Below, one piece after another: positions 35,301-43,159 of a stretch of DNA of 64,000 bases. Position numbers and translations under genes: made by a program. Within the stretch, counting starts at the first letter, position 1. Every line of letters begins with the position of its first letter. Origin of the DNA: Actinomycetospora soli (lineage in GTDB: Bacteria; Actinomycetota; Actinomycetes; Mycobacteriales; Pseudonocardiaceae); the NCBI RefSeq assembly GCF_021026295.1, contig NZ_JAJNDA010000004.1, positions 186,001 through 250,000 of the forward strand, in the 5' to 3' direction. The notes under the pieces were generated by a model. It searched no databases. It was not told where the DNA came from and saw only the letters and a list, made by a program, of their open reading frames with translations.

Positions 35301-35658
35301 GCACGACCCGACCGGGATCGCGGCCGAGGCCAACGTGTTCCGGTACCGACCCCTGCCCGCGCTGCGGGTCGTCGTCGCGGACGGGGCCGCCGACCGCGAC
35401 GTGGTGCGGCTGCGGCTGGCCGGCGCGTGCGCCGGGGTGCCGGTCGCGGACGTGACCGCGGAGGTCGTGCCGGAACCCGGCGAGCGGCTGCGGGTGGTCG
35501 GGACGGCGCCCGAGGCGCTGCGGCGGCGGGCGGGTGAGGTCGGCGCCTCGCTGGTGGAGGGTCCCGTGCTCGCCGACGGCCGACGCGAGCTGCTCACGGT
35601 GCTGCGCGAGCAGGCGGTGAGTGTGACCCGTCACCGGTTCGGCCACGTGGAAGCCTGA
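32359..35658 (+). CDS. putA: Bifunctional proline dehydrogenase / glutamate-semialdehyde dehydrogenase
   Basis: Oxidises proline to glutamate in two steps with FAD and NAD+. 1,099 residues; ATG 32359 after GGAG. Seen: a PRODH barrel (about 60-450) with NLDMEEYKDLDLT, LVKGASLAMERVD, YGTKAEVDANYVRLLDRALRP and GVASHHLHHV, then an ALDH domain (about 520-960) with PPWNFPVAIPLGG, ETSGKNALVI and catalytic Cys in HAGQKCSAASL. There is no N-terminal DNA-binding domain, so regulation falls to another protein, most likely the divergent PAS-AraC gene. Many actinobacteria have separate PutB and PruA; the fused form sits here as an insertion between uvrD2 and mycoredoxin. Confidence 0.95.
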   Translation: MSEQVVQVGLDEALVERAVARADRWAGASDEAGHDASTRRLAALVHDPAGVDFAMHFVDRVARPEDDAVAARELARLAGRGATLPGFASALDRLMLRTGAALAPRAPRLVVPLARRRLRRLVGHLVVDASGRVLGRRLAAARADGFRLNLNLLGEAVLGEDEADRRLARTLELIRRDDVDYVSVKASSVASQLVPWDLEGSRDRLVERLTPLFEAARDHGVFVNLDMEEYKDLDLTVALFTALLEQPALRGYSAGIVLQAYLPDSVAALGHLADFARRRVDAGGAPVKVRLVKGASLAMERVDAALHDWPQAPYGTKAEVDANYVRLLDRALRPELADALRIGVASHHLHHVALAVELAAARGVGAQMDVEMLQGMAPAQARAVAADLPDSGLVLYTPVVHAEDFDAAVSYLVRRLEENAGQENYLYAMFSAQGPGSYVDRFRASVRDRDAVADTPRRTQDRTAPVVGPVPERFRNEPDTDPSLGPNRDWARRAVAAAPAVVRAPELTDPAAVDAVVERAAASTWRGLAPAERARLLREAARALVAARTELVTTMVHEAGKTVAEADPEISEAVDFAAYYADRAEELDTARFTPDRVVVVTPPWNFPVAIPLGGCLAALAAGGAVVIKPAPQVRACAEVGVAALHRAGIPADALQLVHTDEADAGRRLVTHPAVDRVVLTGASETAALFRSWRPDLAVVAETSGKNALVITPAADPDLAVADLVRSAFGHAGQKCSAASLAVLVGSVGDPRTAVGRRFRRQLVDAVRTLRVGPGTDLSTTMGPLVGDLSPKLERALTTLEPGESWLVEPHRTGDGQWTPGVREGVAPGSWFHLTECFGPVLGLMTAASLDEALALQNATAFGLTGGLHSLDRDEIEHWMERVEVGNAYVNRHITGAIVQRQSFGGWKGSVVGPGAKPGGPNYVAQFGTWADTESPATAPLGRAAADLLASVASSVPADDLAWLRAAAGSDAYWWREEFGVEHDPTGIAAEANVFRYRPLPALRVVVADGAADRDVVRLRLAGACAGVPVADVTAEVVPEPGERLRVVGTAPEALRRRAGEVGASLVEGPVLADGRRELLTVLREQAVSVTRHRFGHVEA

Positions 35659-35683
35659 CGCGGCCCGGCGCGTTGTGCCTCAC

Positions 35684-35944
35684 ATGGCGCAGATGACGAT
35701 GTACACGACCAGCTGGTGCGGCTTCTGCCGGCGGCTGAAGAGCCAGCTGGACCGCGAGGGGATCGGCTACTCCGAGGTCGACATCGAGCGCACGCCCGAC
35801 GCCGCGGAGATCGTGACCCGCATCAACGGCGGCAACCGCACCGTGCCGACCGTGGTCTACCCCGACGGCTCGTCCGCCACCAACCCGAGCTTCGCCGAGG
35901 TGAAGACGGCCCTGGCGAAGGCGGAGGCCGCGCCGGGCGTGTGA
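35684..35944 (+). CDS. Mycoredoxin (glutaredoxin-like)
   Basis: 86-residue thioredoxin-fold protein that reduces mycothiol-mixed disulphides in actinobacteria. Seen: active site WCGFC (Cys12, Cys15), NGGNRTVPTVVYPDG with the cis-Pro, and a short length typical of Mrx1 (usual motif CGYC; here Phe replaces Tyr). ATG 35684 is chosen; a GTG nine bases earlier is possible. It matches Rv3198A in position, between uvrD2 and nudC, and ends at a long hairpin. Confidence 0.92.
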   Translation: MAQMTMYTTSWCGFCRRLKSQLDREGIGYSEVDIERTPDAAEIVTRINGGNRTVPTVVYPDGSSATNPSFAEVKTALAKAEAAPGV

Positions 35945-35959
35945 CGCCGACCCGTGCTG

Positions 35960-36008
35960 AACGAAGGGCCCCTCCGGTCGATCTACTCGACCGGAGGGGC
36001 CCTTCGTT
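35960..36008. terminator. Strong bidirectional terminator between mycoredoxin and nudC
   Basis: 22-bp perfect stem (35960-35981 with 35987-36008) and a 5-base loop TCTAC between converging genes. Arms end in AA/TT, giving a short U tract in both directions. Its core GAAGGGCCCCTC is shared with the tRNA-fMet terminators. Confidence 0.92.
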
Positions 36009-36038
36009 CGTTCCGGGGCCGGCGCCCCTCGTGGCAGG

Positions 36039-37082
36039 TCAGCCCGCCGTCGCCCACGCCTCGAGCATCGCGCGCGCGATCGACACGCCGCCGGGCAGGA
36101 TCAGCTCGCGGTCCTCGCCGGCCTCGAACGCGGTGCCGCCCACCCCGTGGGCGCCGCGGGGTCCCTCGCCCTCGCGGGTCATCCAGTCGCCGGCGGCCAG
36201 GGCGGTCCGCAGCTCGTCGCGGGTGACCCACCGGGCGTTCTCGATCTCGCCCTCCTGCAGGGCGAGCGTCTGCTGCGGGTCGGCGACCGCGGAGAACCCG
36301 ATCATCAGCGAGCGCGGGAACGGCCAGGGCTGCGACCCGAGGTAGGTGATGTCCGAGACGGTCACGCCGACCTCCTCGGCGCACTCCCGCGCGACGCACG
36401 CCTCGAGCGACTCGCCGGCCTCGACGAACCCCGCGAGCACCGAGTAGCGGCCCGCGGGCCAGATCGGCTGGCGCGCCAGCAGCACGCGGTCGGCGCCGTC
36501 GTGGACCAGGCAGATCATCGACGGGTCGGTGCGGGGGTACTCCTCGTGGTCGCTCGCCTCGCAGAGCTGCGCCCACCCGGCCTTGATCGACCGCATCGGC
36601 GAGCCGTCCCGGGCGCAGAAGCGGGCCCGTTCGTGCCAGGACAGCAGGGCGACCGCCGTCGTCAGCAGCCCCGCGGAGTGGGCGTCGAGGTCGCCCCCGG
36701 AGACCCGGAGGTCGCGCCACAGCTCGGTCGAGGAGAACCCGGAGCCGGCGTCGTTCGACGCGTCGGCGTCCGGCACGCGCACCCCCCAGTACGCCGTGCC
36801 GTCCTCCTCGCCCAGCAGCACCGCACCTTCGGGGATGGATGCGCCGAACTGGCGCGACGGCACGTCGATGACGCGCAGCGTCCCGTCCGGCTGCTCCTCG
36901 ACCGGCGTGCGGCCCTGCGGGTCGACGCGCACCACGCGGGCCAGGGGCCACGTCGACGCCACGTGCTCCGGGTCGTCGCGGACCTGCTCACGCCGGTCGA
37001 CGGTGGAGCGCGAGAGCCGCGGCAGGGAGTCGAGGTGGAACGCCGCCCGCATGTCGGGCCCCGCGGTGGGTGCAGTGGTCAC
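36039..37082 (-). CDS. nudC: NAD(+) diphosphatase NudC
   Basis: Nudix hydrolase that splits NADH/NAD+ and can decap NAD-RNA. 347 residues; the GTG start (37080-37082) overlaps the M16 stop, and ATG 37052 is an alternative. Seen: Nudix box GFVEAGESLEACVARECAEEVG and the NudC signature SQPWPFPRSLM right after it. The zinc ribbon before it is eroded: FCARDG and LCEAS keep one Cys each of the two CxxC pairs. In M. tuberculosis NudC (Rv3199c) also degrades NAD adducts of isoniazid. It is convergent with mycoredoxin. Confidence 0.93.
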   Translation of the reverse strand: MTTAPTAGPDMRAAFHLDSLPRLSRSTVDRREQVRDDPEHVASTWPLARVVRVDPQGRTPVEEQPDGTLRVIDVPSRQFGASIPEGAVLLGEEDGTAYWGVRVPDADASNDAGSGFSSTELWRDLRVSGGDLDAHSAGLLTTAVALLSWHERARFCARDGSPMRSIKAGWAQLCEASDHEEYPRTDPSMICLVHDGADRVLLARQPIWPAGRYSVLAGFVEAGESLEACVARECAEEVGVTVSDITYLGSQPWPFPRSLMIGFSAVADPQQTLALQEGEIENARWVTRDELRTALAAGDWMTREGEGPRGAHGVGGTAFEAGEDRELILPGGVSIARAMLEAWATAG

Positions 37083-38467
37083 GGGGTCCTGATACCACCC
37101 AACGCCCGCAACGACTCCGCCGACGTGGCGGCGTCGGCCACCACCACCCCGGTGAAGCGCGCGGGCGCGAGGAACTCCGCCGCCGCGGCGTGGACCTGCT
37201 CCAGCGTCACGGCCTCGAGGCGCTGCGGGTGCTCGCGCACCCACCCCGGGTCCAGTCCGACGCCGGCGAGCCCGGCGAGCGTGGACGCGAGCCCGGCCTG
37301 CGTGTTCATCGAGATCAGGAGCGACCCGACGGCGTAGCGCCGGGCCGACTCCAGCTCGGTTGCGCTCGGCGGCACGACGGCGGCGCGCCCCAGCTCGTAG
37401 CGCATCTCCAGCAGCGCGGGGGCGGTGACCTCCGAGGCGCAGTCGGTCTCGACGAGGAGCGCGGCCCCGTACGGGTCGAACTCCAGCGACGACGACGCGT
37501 GGTAGGTGTAGCCCTTGTCCTCGCGCAGGTTCTCCACCAGGCGCGACGAGAAGTAGCCGCCGAACGCCAGGTTCGCCAGCTGCAGGGCCGGATACCGCGG
37601 GTCGGTGCGCGGGACGGCCGCGGCGGAGAGCCGCAACTGGGACTGCACGGCGCCCGGCCGGTCCACCAGCAGCAGGTCCGACCCGTGCAGCTCGGGCAGC
37701 GGCGGCAGCAGCCCCGCCTCGCCGGGCGGGTCCCACGCGGCGAGCGCGGCCTCGGTCGCGGCGACGGCGGCGGTCGGGTCGAGGTCGCCGACCAGCACGA
37801 GCACCGAACCGCGCGGCACCACCTGACGGCGGTGCATGGCGGTCAGGTCGTCGGTCGTCACCGCCGCGACGTCGGCGACGTCGGGCATCTCGCGGGTGAC
37901 CGGGTGGTCGCCGTAGCGGTGGCGCTGGAGCGCCCGGCGCGCGATCACCGAGGGCTGGGCGGACGCCACCTGGATGCGCTCGGCGAGCCGCTCGCGCTCG
38001 CGCGCGACCTCCTCGTCGGGGTAGGCGGCCCCGGTCAGCACGTCGGCGACGACGTCGAGCAGCGTCGGCAGGCCCTCGGCCAGCGCGTGCCCGGCGGCGG
38101 CGAGCCGCTCCGGGTCGACCGCGAAGCCGATCTCGCCGCCGACGCCCGCGAGGTCGTCGTCGAGGGAGATCCGGCTGCGTCGGCCGGTGCCCGAGAGCAG
38201 GGTGGACGCGAGCACCTCGGCGACGGCCGCGTGCGTGGGCCGCTGCGCGTCCTCGCCGGAGAACGGGATGCGCAGCCGGAGCTCCACCACCGGGACGCCG
38301 GGCCGGCGCACCGCGATGACGCGCAGACCCGTCGTCAGGACGGTGTCGACCTCCTCGGGCGCGGGGACCTGCGGCTGCGGGCGCAGCGGGGGCAGCTCGC
38401 GGGGACCGGCCGGGGTGCGGCCGATCTCGGCGGCGGAGCGGCGCTCGGCGGCGGTGGGGGCGGTCAT
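37079..38467 (-). CDS. M16 family metallopeptidase, non-catalytic partner
   Basis: 462 residues of the insulinase (M16B) fold. Seen: the paired half-domains with IPFSGEDAQRPTHAAVAEVLAS where a catalytic subunit would have HxxEH, so zinc is not bound. The region LRLSAAAVPRTDPRYPALQLANLAFGGYFSSRLVENLREDKGYTY is the Arg/Tyr substrate-binding segment usually found in partner subunits. It overlaps the catalytic gene by four bases (ATGA), as expected for a heterodimer, and is coupled to nudC at its other end. Confidence 0.9.
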   Translation of the reverse strand: MTAPTAAERRSAAEIGRTPAGPRELPPLRPQPQVPAPEEVDTVLTTGLRVIAVRRPGVPVVELRLRIPFSGEDAQRPTHAAVAEVLASTLLSGTGRRSRISLDDDLAGVGGEIGFAVDPERLAAAGHALAEGLPTLLDVVADVLTGAAYPDEEVARERERLAERIQVASAQPSVIARRALQRHRYGDHPVTREMPDVADVAAVTTDDLTAMHRRQVVPRGSVLVLVGDLDPTAAVAATEAALAAWDPPGEAGLLPPLPELHGSDLLLVDRPGAVQSQLRLSAAAVPRTDPRYPALQLANLAFGGYFSSRLVENLREDKGYTYHASSSLEFDPYGAALLVETDCASEVTAPALLEMRYELGRAAVVPPSATELESARRYAVGSLLISMNTQAGLASTLAGLAGVGLDPGWVREHPQRLEAVTLEQVHAAAAEFLAPARFTGVVVADAATSAESLRALGGIRTP

Positions 38468-39768
38468 GCTCCGGCTCCGGGGGTGAGGACGAGCAGGGCT
38501 CGCGAGGTGGGCCGCAGGGACGCCGCCGCGGCGGCGACCGCCTCGGGCGTGACGGCCGCGATGGCGCCCGGCAGCTCGTCGGAGAGCTCCGCCCGGCCGT
38601 GGACGAGCTCGGCGGACCCGAGGGCGAGCATCCGGTTCATCAGCCGGTCGTGCTCGCGGTGCAGCGCGCTGGCCCAGCGGGCGGTGACGCGGCGCAACTC
38701 CTCGGGGTCGGGGCCGCGCTCGCCCAGGATCAGCAGCTCGGCGTCGACAGCGTCGACCACCCGCCGCGGGTCCACGGTGTCCGGGTGCACCGCGGTGATC
38801 GTGAAGGTGTCGGGGTCGCGGGCGTCCAGCGGCGCACCCATGAGTCCCGCCGAGGCGGACACGTCGGTGACCAGGCCGTCGCCGTAGACGAGGCGCTGGG
38901 TGAGGCGGGCCGCCTCGCCGTCGGTGAGCAGGCTCCCGAGAACGGCGTGGGCGAGGTAGCCGGGCAGGTCGGTGCCCGGGTCGGGCAGGCGGTAGCCCAG
39001 GGCGAGCGCGGGCAGCGGGGCGTGGGCGTCGAGGACCGACTCGTGACGCTCGCCGTCGGGGGCGGGCTCGCCGAACGCGGGCCGGGCCGGGACCGGGCGG
39101 GCCGGGATGTCGCCGAAGTGCCGCTCGACCAGCGCGGCGGCGTCGTCCGGGTCGAAGTCGCCGACGACGGTCAGCACCGCGTTGCCGGGCGCGTAGTAGG
39201 CGTCGAAGAAGGCGGCGGCGTCGTCGAGGGTGGAGGTCTCGAGGTCGGTGAAGTCGCCGTAGCCGTTGTGCGCGTTGGCGAAGGTCGAGTACAGCACCGG
39301 CGGCAGCAGGATCCAGGGGAACCCGCCGTACGGCCGGTTCAGCACGTTGAGCCGGATCTCCTCCTTCACCACGTCGATCTGGTTGCGGAGGTTCTCCTCG
39401 GTGAGCTTCGGCGCGCGCAGCCGGTCGGCCTCGAGGAACAGCCCGCGCTCGAGCGCGCCGGCCGGGAGGATCTCGAAGTAGTCGGTGTAGTCCTGGTGGG
39501 TCGACCCGTTGAAGACCCCGCCCGAGCCCTGCACGTGGCGGAAGTGGGCGAGCTTCTCCAGGCTCTCCGAGCCCTGGAACATCAGGTGCTCGAACAGGTG
39601 GGCGAACCCGGTGCGGCCCTCCGGCTCGCTGCGGAAGCCGACGTCGACGTGGACGGCGACCCCGACGACGGGATTGGTCCGGTCGGGTGCGAGCAGCACC
39701 CGGAGACCGTTGTCGAGCGTCAGTCGCTGTCGCTGCTCGGGCGGGGCCGAGGTGGGGGCCGTACTCAC
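38464..39768 (-). CDS. M16 family metallopeptidase, catalytic subunit
   Basis: 434 residues, GTG at 39766-39768 after a G-rich ribosome-binding region. Seen: the inverted zinc motif HLFEH in FAHLFEHLMFQGSE (near residues 50-60) and the third ligand Glu in VVKEEIRLNVLNRPYGG. Forms a processing-peptidase-like dimer with the downstream gene by family. Substrate unknown; no signal peptide is visible, so it is likely cytoplasmic. Confidence 0.93.
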   Translation of the reverse strand: MSTAPTSAPPEQRQRLTLDNGLRVLLAPDRTNPVVGVAVHVDVGFRSEPEGRTGFAHLFEHLMFQGSESLEKLAHFRHVQGSGGVFNGSTHQDYTDYFEILPAGALERGLFLEADRLRAPKLTEENLRNQIDVVKEEIRLNVLNRPYGGFPWILLPPVLYSTFANAHNGYGDFTDLETSTLDDAAAFFDAYYAPGNAVLTVVGDFDPDDAAALVERHFGDIPARPVPARPAFGEPAPDGERHESVLDAHAPLPALALGYRLPDPGTDLPGYLAHAVLGSLLTDGEAARLTQRLVYGDGLVTDVSASAGLMGAPLDARDPDTFTITAVHPDTVDPRRVVDAVDAELLILGERGPDPEELRRVTARWASALHREHDRLMNRMLALGSAELVHGRAELSDELPGAIAAVTPEAVAAAAASLRPTSRALLVLTPGAGA

Positions 39769-39777
39769 CCCCCGACC

Positions 39778-40464
39778 CTAACGGCGATGACGGTCCCGCT
39801 GGGCGGGGACGGCGCGTCGGGCGGGTCGGGCGCGCCCCCGGCCCGGACGGCGGGACGCGGCGCAGGCCCGGCCCCGCGCGGGCACGGCCACGCGACGCGC
39901 GGGGCGCCGCTGCTGCCGGCTGAGGGCGACGACGAGCGAGCCCGCCCCGAGCGCGGCCGCCACCGCGAGCGCGAGCTCCAGCCGCGCCACCAGCGGGGAG
40001 ACGGCCTCACCCGCGGCGTCCGTCGCGGTGCGGGACCCGGAGGCGCCCGTCCCCGCGACGGCCAGCGGCGCGGTGATCGTGCCGTCGGCGGGCACCTGCA
40101 CGGGCACCGGGAAACCGGGGTTGCGCCCGCAGCCGTCGAGCAGCGCCGTCCGCCGGACACCGCCGACCTCGAGGGTCACGCGGTCGTGGGGGTCGGCCGA
40201 TAGGCAGGAGGCGGTGGCGGTCACGACGGCCGTCACCGTCACCGGCGGCGCCACCGGCGCGGCGGGTGCCGGACCCAGCCCGACGGCCTGCGCGAGCGCG
40301 GGGACCCGCGGCACGACGACCGCGACGACGGCCAGCGCCCCGAGCGCGAGCGCGACCAGCAGGACGAGGGTCCGGGTGGCGCGGTGATCGGACTCGGCGA
40401 CCCGGGGACGCGCAGGTGCGGAGGCGCGGGACGGGAGGCCGACCGAGAGTGACACGGCTGACAT
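39778..40464 (-). CDS. Hypothetical membrane protein
   Basis: 228 residues, not recognised. Seen: a short cytoplasmic N-terminus, a hydrophobic helix near residues 30-55, an extracytoplasmic Thr/Val-rich domain with two Cys (ASCLSADP and LDGCGRNPGF) that could pair, a second helix near 165-185, and an Arg-rich C-terminus. ATG 40462-40464 is chosen; a start 23 codons upstream is possible. It ends 9 bases before the M16 gene start on the same strand, so it may be part of that operon. Confidence 0.6.
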   Translation of the reverse strand: MSAVSLSVGLPSRASAPARPRVAESDHRATRTLVLLVALALGALAVVAVVVPRVPALAQAVGLGPAPAAPVAPPVTVTAVVTATASCLSADPHDRVTLEVGGVRRTALLDGCGRNPGFPVPVQVPADGTITAPLAVAGTGASGSRTATDAAGEAVSPLVARLELALAVAAALGAGSLVVALSRQQRRPARRVAVPARGRACAASRRPGRGRARPARRAVPAQRDRHRR

Positions 40465-40605
40465 TCTGCTCACGCCGCGCCGGACCCGTTGGAGGGATCC
40501 CCGGTCGGTACCCACTGCGACGGGCTGGTACACCGACGCGTTTCGTGGACGTCCCGTCCGGCCGATCCGGTCACCGGGTCGGCCGCCGCCCCGCCCCGGG
40601 GCCCG

Positions 40606-41583
40606 TCAGCGCGTGAACCCGTCCACGCCGGTGGCCTCGACCGAGGTCCGCCACAGCCACTCGGCCGCGTCGGGGTCGATCGCGTACGGCATGACGCCGC
40701 CGGGGTGGCCGCCGCGGGAGTCGGGCGGGGTCGAGGTGTCGACGGCCACCGCGACCTCGCAGTCCTCGAGGTACACCCCGGACAGGTCGGCGAGCTGCGG
40801 GCTCGTCGCCGCCCACGTCTCGGTGGCGGCGCCCTGCTCGGGGGTCTTGAAGTTCGCGGCCGCCGGCCCCGGGTTGCCGTCCTCGTCCTGCCAGCCCAGC
40901 GCGACCATCTCCTCGAGCGGGAGGTGGCGCTGCAGCGGGGTCATGATCCCCCCGGGGTGCAGGGCGAAGGCCCGGACGCCGCGGGCGGCGAGCCCGACGG
41001 CGAACAGGACGTTCGCGGTCTTCGACTGCCCGTAGGCCTGCCACTTGTCGTACGCGCGGTGCTCGTAGTGCACGTCGTCGCGGTGCAGGTCGGAGAAGTG
41101 GTGCCCGCGCGAGGACACCGAGACGACGCGCGAGGTGTCGTCGAGCAGCGGCGCGAGCCGGTTCACCAGGGCGAAGTGGCCCAGGTGGTTGGTGGCGAAC
41201 TGGCGCTCCCAGCCCGGGCCGACGCGCTCGAGCGGGCACGCCATGACGCCCGCGTTGTCGATCAGCATGTCGATGCGGGTCCCGTCGGCGAGCCGACGGT
41301 CGGCGAAGGCGGCGACGGAGTCGAGGTCGGCGAGGTCGAGCTCGTCGGTGGTCACGCCCTCCAGGCCCGCCAGGGCCTCGTCGGCGACCTCCCGACGACG
41401 GGCCGGGACGACGACGCGGGCGCCCGCGGCCGTGAGGGCCCGCACGGCCTCCAGTCCGAGGCCCGAGTAGCCGCCGGTGACGAGGGCGACGCGCCCGGTC
41501 AGGTCGATGCCCTCGAGGACGTCGGTGGCCGTGGTGGTCGCGCCGAACCCGGAGCCGATCGGGGTCTGCTGCGCTGTGATCAT
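40606..41583 (-). CDS. Short-chain dehydrogenase/reductase
   Basis: 325-residue Rossmann-fold oxidoreductase of the SDR family. Seen: cofactor motif TGGYSGLG near residue 37, DNAGVMACP, catalytic Ser in VVSVSSRGHH and YGQSK (Tyr-xxx-Lys), and a lid segment PGGIMTPLQRHL. The acidic or basic residue after strand 2 is VPARRREV, which favours NADP(H). Substrate unknown; sequence resembles protochlorophyllide-reductase-like and light-dependent SDR annotations, which should not be taken literally. Its upstream region holds the 41641-41723 repeat and poly-C. Confidence 0.88.
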   Translation of the reverse strand: MITAQQTPIGSGFGATTTATDVLEGIDLTGRVALVTGGYSGLGLEAVRALTAAGARVVVPARRREVADEALAGLEGVTTDELDLADLDSVAAFADRRLADGTRIDMLIDNAGVMACPLERVGPGWERQFATNHLGHFALVNRLAPLLDDTSRVVSVSSRGHHFSDLHRDDVHYEHRAYDKWQAYGQSKTANVLFAVGLAARGVRAFALHPGGIMTPLQRHLPLEEMVALGWQDEDGNPGPAAANFKTPEQGAATETWAATSPQLADLSGVYLEDCEVAVAVDTSTPPDSRGGHPGGVMPYAIDPDAAEWLWRTSVEATGVDGFTR

Positions 41584-41640
41584 GCGTCCGACGCTAGGAC
41601 TTCGAGCGCACTCGAACGCAACCCGACGGCCCTCGCCCGT

Positions 41641-41699
41641 CGTGGCAGGAAAGCGTCGTTGCTGCCACTGGCTGACAGCAACGACGCTTTCCTGCCACG
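41641..41699. repeat. 24-bp perfect inverted repeat
   Basis: Arms 41641-41664 and 41676-41699 are perfect complements (arm starts CGTGGCAGGAAAGCGTCG) with an 11-base loop. It lies between the start of the SDR gene and the stop of the M20 peptidase gene. The right half, including the loop, recurs at 60081-60117. As RNA it would be a very stable hairpin and may terminate the M20 transcript. Confidence 0.92.
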
Positions 41700-41723
41700 C
41701 CCCCCCCCCCCCCCCCCCCCCCC
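41700..41723. repeat. Poly-C tract of 24 bases
   Basis: Uninterrupted run of 24 C on the plus strand directly abutting the inverted repeat, and ending 11 bases before the M20 stop codon. Such tracts vary in length by slippage and are also prone to assembly error, so the exact count is uncertain. It does not lie in a coding region as annotated. Confidence 0.85.
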
Positions 41724-41734
41724 ACGAGGGGGGG

Positions 41735-43150
41735 TCAGTGACGCGCCCCCAGCAGACGCCACAGGTGGGCCACCGACTCGGCGCCGCGCAGCAGCAGCGG
41801 GAGCACCGCACGCTCGTCCGGGGCGTGGATCCGGTCACCGGGCAGCATCACGCCGAGGAAGGCGAGCGGGGCGTCGAGCGCCGTCGTCAGGAGCGCCTCG
41901 GGGCCGCTGCCGCCCTCGCGCGCGGGCAGCACCTCCACGCCCAGCGCGATACCCATCGCCGCGCGGATCGAGGCCACCAGCGGCGAGTCGAGGTCGCAGA
42001 TCAGCGGCGGCACGCCCGGCCCGCCGGTGGAGACCTCGGCGTCGATCCCGGCGGGCACGCGCTCGGCCACGAAGCGCTCCAGCAGCGGCTTGATCCGCGC
42101 CGGGTCCTGGGCGTCGACGAGCCGGAACGTCATCTTCAGGGTCGCGGCGTGCGGCACGATCGTCTTGTGGCCGGGGCCGGCGTACCCGCCGTGCAGGCCG
42201 TTGACCTCGGCGGTCGGGCGGGCCCAGAGCCGCTCGTAGGTCGACCAGCCCGCCTCGCCCGACGTCGCCGTCGCGCCGGCGGCGGAGCCCGCGAGCCACG
42301 CCGGCTCGTCGAAGGGCAGCGCCGTCCACGCCGCGCGCTCCTGCGCGGTCGGCTCGCGGACGTCGTCGTAGAACCCGGGCACCGCGATGTGCCCGTCGTC
42401 GTCGTGGAAGGCGGCGACGAGGCGGGCGAGCTCGGTGACGGGGTTGGGCACGGCCCCGCCGAACTGCCCGGAGTGCAGGTCGACCGACGCGCCGCGGTAG
42501 ACGACCTCGAGGTCCACCAGTCCGCGCATCCCGCAGCAGACCGTCGGGGTCTCCCGGTCGACCATGCCGGTGTCGGTCACGACGATCTCGTCGCACGCGA
42601 GCGCGTCACCGTGTGCGGCGAGGAGCTCCGCGAGGTGCGCCGACCCGGACTCCTCCTCACCCTCCACCAGGAGCTTCAGCGACACCGCCGGGGCCGCCGC
42701 GCCCGTCGCCGCGAGGTGCGCCCGGACGCCGAGCAGCACCATCGCGATGTGGCCCTTGTCGTCGGAGGCGCCGCGCCCGCGCAGCTCCTCCCCCACCACC
42801 TGCGGCTCGAAGGGGGCGAAGGACCACCCGTCGTCGAGATCGGCGGGCTGCACGTCGTGGTGGCCGTAGACGAGCACCGTCGGCGCGGCCGGGTCCGCCG
42901 CGGGCCAGTGCGCGTACACGGCGGGCAGGGCCGCGGTGTCCGACCACACCTCCACCGTGGGCCAGCCGTCGCGGCGCAGGGTCGTCGCGAGCCACTCCGC
43001 GGAGCGCGCCACGTCGCCGTGGTGGCCGGGGTCCGCGCTGATCGAGGGGATGCGCAGCCACTCCGACAGCTCGGCGACGAAGGCGTCGGCCCGCGCCGCC
43101 ACCTCGGTCTGCTCGACGGTGCCCGAGAGCGGCTCGATCGTGCTGGTCAC
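41735..43150 (-). CDS. M20 family peptidase/dipeptidase
   Basis: Di-zinc exopeptidase, 471 residues, GTG at 43148-43150. Seen: metal-ligand motif VYGHHDVQP, bridging Asp in GRGASDDKGH, catalytic and ligand Glu in LVEGEEESGS, later ligands VTDTG, and a C-terminal His in PGDRIHAPDE, with the dimerisation lid in between. Likely hydrolyses dipeptides or N-acyl amino acids in the cytoplasm. The downstream DNA holds the poly-C tract and inverted repeat. The DoxX-like gene lies 9 bases upstream on the same strand, so the two probably form an operon. Confidence 0.93.
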   Translation of the reverse strand: MTSTIEPLSGTVEQTEVAARADAFVAELSEWLRIPSISADPGHHGDVARSAEWLATTLRRDGWPTVEVWSDTAALPAVYAHWPAADPAAPTVLVYGHHDVQPADLDDGWSFAPFEPQVVGEELRGRGASDDKGHIAMVLLGVRAHLAATGAAAPAVSLKLLVEGEEESGSAHLAELLAAHGDALACDEIVVTDTGMVDRETPTVCCGMRGLVDLEVVYRGASVDLHSGQFGGAVPNPVTELARLVAAFHDDDGHIAVPGFYDDVREPTAQERAAWTALPFDEPAWLAGSAAGATATSGEAGWSTYERLWARPTAEVNGLHGGYAGPGHKTIVPHAATLKMTFRLVDAQDPARIKPLLERFVAERVPAGIDAEVSTGGPGVPPLICDLDSPLVASIRAAMGIALGVEVLPAREGGSGPEALLTTALDAPLAFLGVMLPGDRIHAPDERAVLPLLLRGAESVAHLWRLLGARH

Positions 43151-43159
43151 GCCCTCACG

